Shown piece by piece: positions 1-5,841 of a DNA stretch of 5,841 nt; positions within the stretch are counted from its first letter, which is position 1; each line of letters starts with the position of its first letter. The notes under the pieces are model-generated. The model had not been told where the DNA came from, did not search any database, and saw only the letters and a list, made by a program, of their open reading frames with translations. The stretch comes from Zoogloea sp. (GTDB taxonomy: Bacteria > Pseudomonadota > Gammaproteobacteria > Burkholderiales > Rhodocyclaceae): NCBI GenBank assembly GCA_016790385.1, contig JAEUNV010000226.1, positions 1-5,841 of the forward strand, written 5' to 3'. The position numbers and the translations under genes were made by a program.

Positions 1-240
1 AGCGCCAAAGGGCGCGGCCTTGTGTCGGGCCTGCTCACCCTGTCACGCAACCTGGGGCTGATCACCGGCGCGTCGGTGATGGGCGCGGTGTTCATGTCTG
101 CGATGGGGGGTGGGCACATTCTTGCCGCCGATCCGGGCGTGGTCGTCACGGCCACCCGGATCACCTTTGCGGTGGCGGGGGGGCTGGTGCTGGTGGCGCT
201 TGCTTGGGTAGGCTGTGGGCTTTGCAAGCCCGCGGAGTGA
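1..240 (+). CDS. MFS transporter, drug-efflux type, C-terminal fragment (5' end outside window)
   Basis: The frame is open from base 1 to a TGA at 238-240, giving 79 residues of the C-terminal end of an inner-membrane protein. The first third holds a stretch with R-G-L-V-S-G-L-L followed by L-S-R-N-L-G-L-I-T-G-A-S. This pattern is familiar from the penultimate helix of proton-driven multidrug exporters of the major facilitator superfamily, DHA1/DHA2-like. A second hydrophobic segment, rich in Ala, Val, Leu and Gly (about residues 53-73 of the fragment), would be the last membrane helix, followed by a very short tail ending K-P-A-E. A GTG at 22 could be read as a start, but it lies inside the conserved motif, so the true start is upstream of the window. 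The substrate cannot be told from this end. The next gene begins 72 bases later on the same strand, so co-transcription is possible but not shown. Confidence 0.85.
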   Translation, partial: SAKGRGLVSGLLTLSRNLGLITGASVMGAVFMSAMGGGHILAADPGVVVTATRITFAVAGGLVLVALAWVGCGLCKPAE

Positions 241-250
241 TGCCCGTCGG

Positions 251-274
251 GATGGCTGGCCCCATCGTCCATCC
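251..274 (+). other. Weak inverted repeat between transporter and esterase
   Basis: GATGG at 251-255 can pair with CCATC at 262-266 over a 6-base loop. Alternatively GGATGG at 250-255 can pair with CCATCC at 269-274 over a 13-base loop. The two pairings exclude each other. There is no T-run after either, so this is not a standard intrinsic terminator. It could be a weak transcript-end structure for the transporter gene or mere chance in GC-rich DNA. Confidence 0.2.
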
Positions 275-303
275 GGGTGAGCGTGCGGGACATCGGCAGA
301 CAA

Positions 304-310
304 GGAAGGA
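304..310 (+). promoter_or_regulatory. Ribosome binding site deciding the esterase start
   Basis: A purine-rich GGAAGGA sits two bases before the ATG at 313, with the wider A/G run starting at 302. It favours this ATG over the in-frame GTG at 277, which has no comparable site. Starting at 313 also puts the hydrophobic signal sequence right at the N-terminus. The GTG start would add 12 polar residues in front of it. Confidence 0.7.
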
Positions 311-312
311 CC

Positions 313-1323
313 ATGAATCTTGCGTATTGCCGGGCCGCCTGGACGGCCATCCTGATCCTGGTCAGCACGGCCGTCATCGCCCAGGACGCGGCCCGGCCCA
401 GCCTGCGCGAGCGGCTGCGGGAGCGCATCGAGCAGCGCCGTGAGGCTGCGTCCGACACCCCCGCGGCCGGGACCACCGAATACAGCCTGAACCACGGCGG
501 GCTGACGCGGAAATACCTGCTCCACATCCCCGCCCACCGCGACCCGGGCAAACCCCTGCCCCTGGTCATCGCCCTCCACGGCGGTGGCGGGCACGCCGCG
601 TTCATGGCCGATGACGCCCGCTACGGCTGGGTGGGCAAGGCCGACAGGGAAGGCTTTGCGGTGGTTTTTCCGAATGGTTACAGCAGGCTGCCCGGCGGGC
701 GTTTTGCCACCTGGAATGCCGGCCAGTGCTGCGGTGATGCCCGTGACAGGAACATCGATGACGTGGGTTTCGTGCGTGCCCTGGTGGCCGACGTGCGCCG
801 CAAGCAGGCCATCGACCCGAGCCGTGTCTTTGCCACCGGCATGTCCAACGGCGGCATGCTGAGCCACCGCCTGGCCTGTGATGCCGCCGACCTCGTCCGC
901 GCCGTGGCGTCGGTGGCCGGCACCGACGCCACGACCGATTGCAAGCCCTCCCGCCCGGTGTCGGTGCTGCACATCCACGCCAGGGACGACACCCATGTGC
1001 TCTTCGGCGGCGGGGCCGGCAAGGATGCTTTCCGCGACCGGGCGAAGGTCTTCGACTTCGTTTCGGTGCCCGACACCCTGGCCCGCTGGGTAGTGCGCAA
1101 CCACTGCCAGCCGACTCCCCGGCGCATCCTCGAGGCGCCGGGGGCGTATTGCGAAGCCTATGCCGGCTGTGCAGACGGCACGCGGTTGCAACTCTGCGTG
1201 ACGGAAGAAGGGGGGCACGCCTGGCCCGGTGCCGAGCGGGTGCGCCGGGGCAAGGCGCCGGCCTCCCAGGCCATCGATGCAACCGACGTAATCTGGGCGT
1301 TCTTCGAAGCGGCGGCGCGCTGA
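313..1323 (+). CDS. Secreted alpha/beta-hydrolase esterase, LpqC / PHB depolymerase family
   Basis: The product has 336 residues. It starts with a signal peptide (hydrophobic core about residues 8-22, likely cut after V-I-A at about 23), so it should act in the periplasm or outside the cell. A charged Arg/Glu-rich helix (about 27-43) leads into an alpha/beta-hydrolase fold. Visible family motifs are: HGGGGH (89-94), the oxyanion-hole loop; W-N-A-G-Q-C-C-G (134-141) followed by D-D-V-G-F; G-M-S-N-G (176-180), with nucleophile Ser178; Asp226 in H-A-R-D-D-T as probable acid; and G-G-H-A-W-P-G (300-306) with His302. Eight cysteines in the mature part (139, 140, 189, 210, 265, 280, 286, 295) suit an exported, disulfide-bonded protein. 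Members of this family (COG3509) cleave esters, including feruloyl and acetyl esters and short hydroxyalkanoates. I see no starch- or PHB-binding domain, so the polymer name is family-level only and the substrate is unknown. The neighbours give no pathway. The gene is complete. Confidence 0.9.
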   Translation: MNLAYCRAAWTAILILVSTAVIAQDAARPSLRERLRERIEQRREAASDTPAAGTTEYSLNHGGLTRKYLLHIPAHRDPGKPLPLVIALHGGGGHAAFMADDARYGWVGKADREGFAVVFPNGYSRLPGGRFATWNAGQCCGDARDRNIDDVGFVRALVADVRRKQAIDPSRVFATGMSNGGMLSHRLACDAADLVRAVASVAGTDATTDCKPSRPVSVLHIHARDDTHVLFGGGAGKDAFRDRAKVFDFVSVPDTLARWVVRNHCQPTPRRILEAPGAYCEAYAGCADGTRLQLCVTEEGGHAWPGAERVRRGKAPASQAIDATDVIWAFFEAAAR

Positions 1324-1344
1324 CTTGAATCCGGGCCTTTAACC

Positions 1345-1374
1345 CTGACCCCCAAGCGGTCTTTGACCTAGAAT
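1345..1374 (+). promoter_or_regulatory. Candidate sigma70-type promoter for the kinase gene
   Basis: TAGAAT at 1369-1374 matches five of six bases of the -10 consensus. CTGACC at 1345-1350 matches four of six of the -35 consensus, with an 18-base spacer. Transcription would start near 1381, about 19 bases before the small ORF at 1400 and about 100 before the kinase start. It lies in the only stretch of this intergenic region that is not GC-heavy. This is a consensus match by eye, with no other support. Confidence 0.45.
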
Positions 1375-1399
1375 GGGTGGGTTAACCGCCGGAGAGCCC

Positions 1400-1482
1400 A
1401 TGCCACTTCATTCGCCACTCGCCGACCTGCTCCGTGCCCCGCGGGGTGGCATGCCGCTGACGATGGGGAAAGGCGCCTGCCC

Positions 1483-1486
<4 letters not shown>
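1400..1486 (+). CDS. Possible 28-residue leader peptide overlapping the kinase start
   Basis: An ATG at 1400 is preceded by GGAGA (1391-1395) at a normal Shine-Dalgarno distance and opens 28 codons ending at TGA 1484-1486. The stop overlaps the kinase GTG start (1483-1485) in a GTGA arrangement, the kind of layout seen with translational coupling. The peptide starts M-P-L-H-S-P-L-A-D-L-L-R and ends K-G-A-C-P. It has no hydrophobic segment long enough for a membrane helix, and I recognise no family. It could be a leader whose translation sets expression of the kinase, a small protein in its own right, or a chance ORF; a frame this short is common by chance in GC-rich DNA. The support is the ribosome site, the exact overlap with the next start, and the position just after a plausible promoter. 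Confidence 0.4.
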
Positions 1487-4959
<3,473 letters not shown>

Positions 4960-4978
4960 TGAACATCGCTGCATTGAC

Positions 4979-4984
4979 GAAGGG
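4979..4984 (+). promoter_or_regulatory. Ribosome binding site of the downstream solute-binding protein
   Basis: GAAGGG lies six bases before the ATG at 4991. No ATG, GTG or TTG occurs earlier in this frame after the kinase stop, and the ATG leads straight into a signal peptide. Together these fix the start. Confidence 0.65.
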
Positions 4985-4990
4985 CTGCGC

Positions 4991-5841
4991 ATGGGCGGCT
5001 GGTTGAGGCCTTGCTTTGTTGCGCTGGGGCTGTTGTTCGCTTCCCTCGCCCAGGGCGGCGAGGCCATGCGCTTTGTCCACGCCCCGCCCGAAGTCAGTGG
5101 CGATCAACGCGCCACCTATTTCTGGGAGCTGCTTGAGGCGGCGCTGGAGAGCAATCGACATATCTACGGCGACTACGAAATAGCGAGCTACCCCGTTCCC
5201 ATGAGTCATGCACGCACCATTGCCGAAATGGAGGCGGGCGGTCAGGGGCGGGTCAATATCTTTGTGCCCGGTACCAACCCAGATCTCGAAACCCGTCTGT
5301 TGCCGGTCCGCATCCCCATCGACAAGGGCTTGCTGGGCTACAGGCTCTTTCTGATCATGCCCGAAACCCAGGCGCGCCTTGACCCGGTGCGCGACTTGGG
5401 GGGCTTGCGGCAGTTCAGCATCGGTCAGGGGGAGCCGTGGGCCGATGCCCGCATCCTGGATGCAAACGGATTCAAGCTGGTGCTGGCGAATGGCTATGTC
5501 GGCCTGTTCAAGATGCTTGATGCGCGCCGATTCGATCTGCTCTCCCGCGGCATTGACGAGATCTGGAGCGAGTGGCAACTGCACAAGACGCACATCCCGA
5601 GTGTTCAGATCGAACGCACCCTGATCCTCCACTATCCGATGCCCCGCTACTACTTTCTTCCCCGCACCGCGCAGGGCGAACGGATGGCGCAGCGCATTGA
5701 AGACGGCTTGCGCCGCCTCTCCCGGAGCGGGGAGTTCGACCGCCGTTACAGGGCATATAAACACAGTGTTCTCGGCAATCTCGACCTGGCAGGGCGTCGC
5801 GTGCTGCATGTTCCCAACCCCTTCTTCGTCCCGTCCATTCC
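4991..5841 (+). CDS. Periplasmic solute-binding-like protein (SBP family 3 type), 3' end outside window
   Basis: The frame is open from ATG 4991 to the window edge, giving 283 residues. Residues 1-25 form a signal peptide: Arg6, then a hydrophobic core from about 8 to 20, with a likely cut after G-E-A at 25 or a little earlier. The mature part reads like the two-lobed amino-acid-type periplasmic binding proteins (SBP_bac_3-like, the group called 'transporter substrate-binding domain'). Traits typical of that group are G-Q-G-E-P-W-A-D (145-152), then I-L-D-A-N-G-F, then G-Y-V-G-L-F-K-M-L, R-F-D (180-182) and R-G-I-D-E-I-W (186-192). The tail with R-R-V-L and V-P-N-P-F suggests the natural end is near, at roughly 290-310 residues. 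No transport permease or ATPase gene is visible. It starts 31 bases after the kinase stop, so it is probably in the kinase's transcript. It may bind a ligand and report to the kinase, or serve a transporter coded elsewhere. Family call fairly firm, ligand unknown. Confidence 0.8.
   Translation, partial: MGGWLRPCFVALGLLFASLAQGGEAMRFVHAPPEVSGDQRATYFWELLEAALESNRHIYGDYEIASYPVPMSHARTIAEMEAGGQGRVNIFVPGTNPDLETRLLPVRIPIDKGLLGYRLFLIMPETQARLDPVRDLGGLRQFSIGQGEPWADARILDANGFKLVLANGYVGLFKMLDARRFDLLSRGIDEIWSEWQLHKTHIPSVQIERTLILHYPMPRYYFLPRTAQGERMAQRIEDGLRRLSRSGEFDRRYRAYKHSVLGNLDLAGRRVLHVPNPFFVPSI

Noticed and set aside
277..312. Upstream GTG start for the esterase
   Set aside because: It would add 12 polar and charged residues before the signal peptide and lacks a ribosome site. 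The ATG at 313 has a strong one.
43..1218. A 391-codon minus-strand frame opposite the transporter end and the esterase
   Set aside because: It covers a real esterase with a full catalytic triad and runs across a gene boundary. Its low-complexity composition (Gly, Ala, His, Arg) is that of a GC-rich shadow.
1363..1387. TTGACC at 1363-1368 as a -35 box paired with the TTAACC at 1382
   Set aside because: The spacing is only 13 bases and the -10 match is poor. TAGAAT at 1369 with CTGACC at 1345 is the better promoter reading.
1324..1399. Intrinsic terminator after the esterase
   Set aside because: No GC-rich hairpin followed by a T-run is visible in this stretch.

Overview
The window is GC-rich, and its third codon positions look strongly biased to G or C. 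Long stop-free frames lie opposite every real gene. All four protein-coding genes I can support are on the + strand and read as proteobacterial. The PHB-depolymerase-like esterase, the multi-PAS hybrid kinase and the solute-binding protein together suggest a betaproteobacterium, perhaps of the Rhodocyclales. That placement is an impression from gene style; the window holds no rRNA or other marker to confirm it.

Layout. Bases 1-240 hold the last 79 codons of an MFS drug-efflux-type transporter. A 72-base gap follows, then a secreted serine esterase of the LpqC/PHB depolymerase family (313-1323) with a clear signal peptide and a complete catalytic triad. The short intergenic stretch 1324-1399 has a plausible sigma70-type promoter. 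This is followed by a possible 28-codon small ORF (1400-1486) that ends in a GTGA overlap with the next start. The largest gene (1483-4959) encodes a 1158-residue membrane hybrid histidine kinase: TM, periplasmic sensor, TM, HAMP, PAS, PAS, HisKA, HATPase, degenerate receiver, intact receiver, HPt. After 31 bases comes a periplasmic solute-binding-like protein (4991 to beyond the right edge) with a signal peptide; it is cut off by the window, probably close to its natural end.

How they may work together. The kinase carries a whole internal phosphorelay, H530 to D956 to H1097, and would need a separate response regulator that is not in the window. The periplasmic binding-protein-like product just downstream is probably co-transcribed. 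It has no transporter genes next to it within the window, so a role as accessory sensor for the kinase is a reasonable guess. The transporter and esterase look like a separate upstream unit.

I see no RNA genes, insertion sequences, CRISPR arrays or attachment sites. The points most worth a second look are the receiver that has lost its phosphorylation residues, the small ORF coupled to the kinase start, and the kinase/binding-protein pairing.
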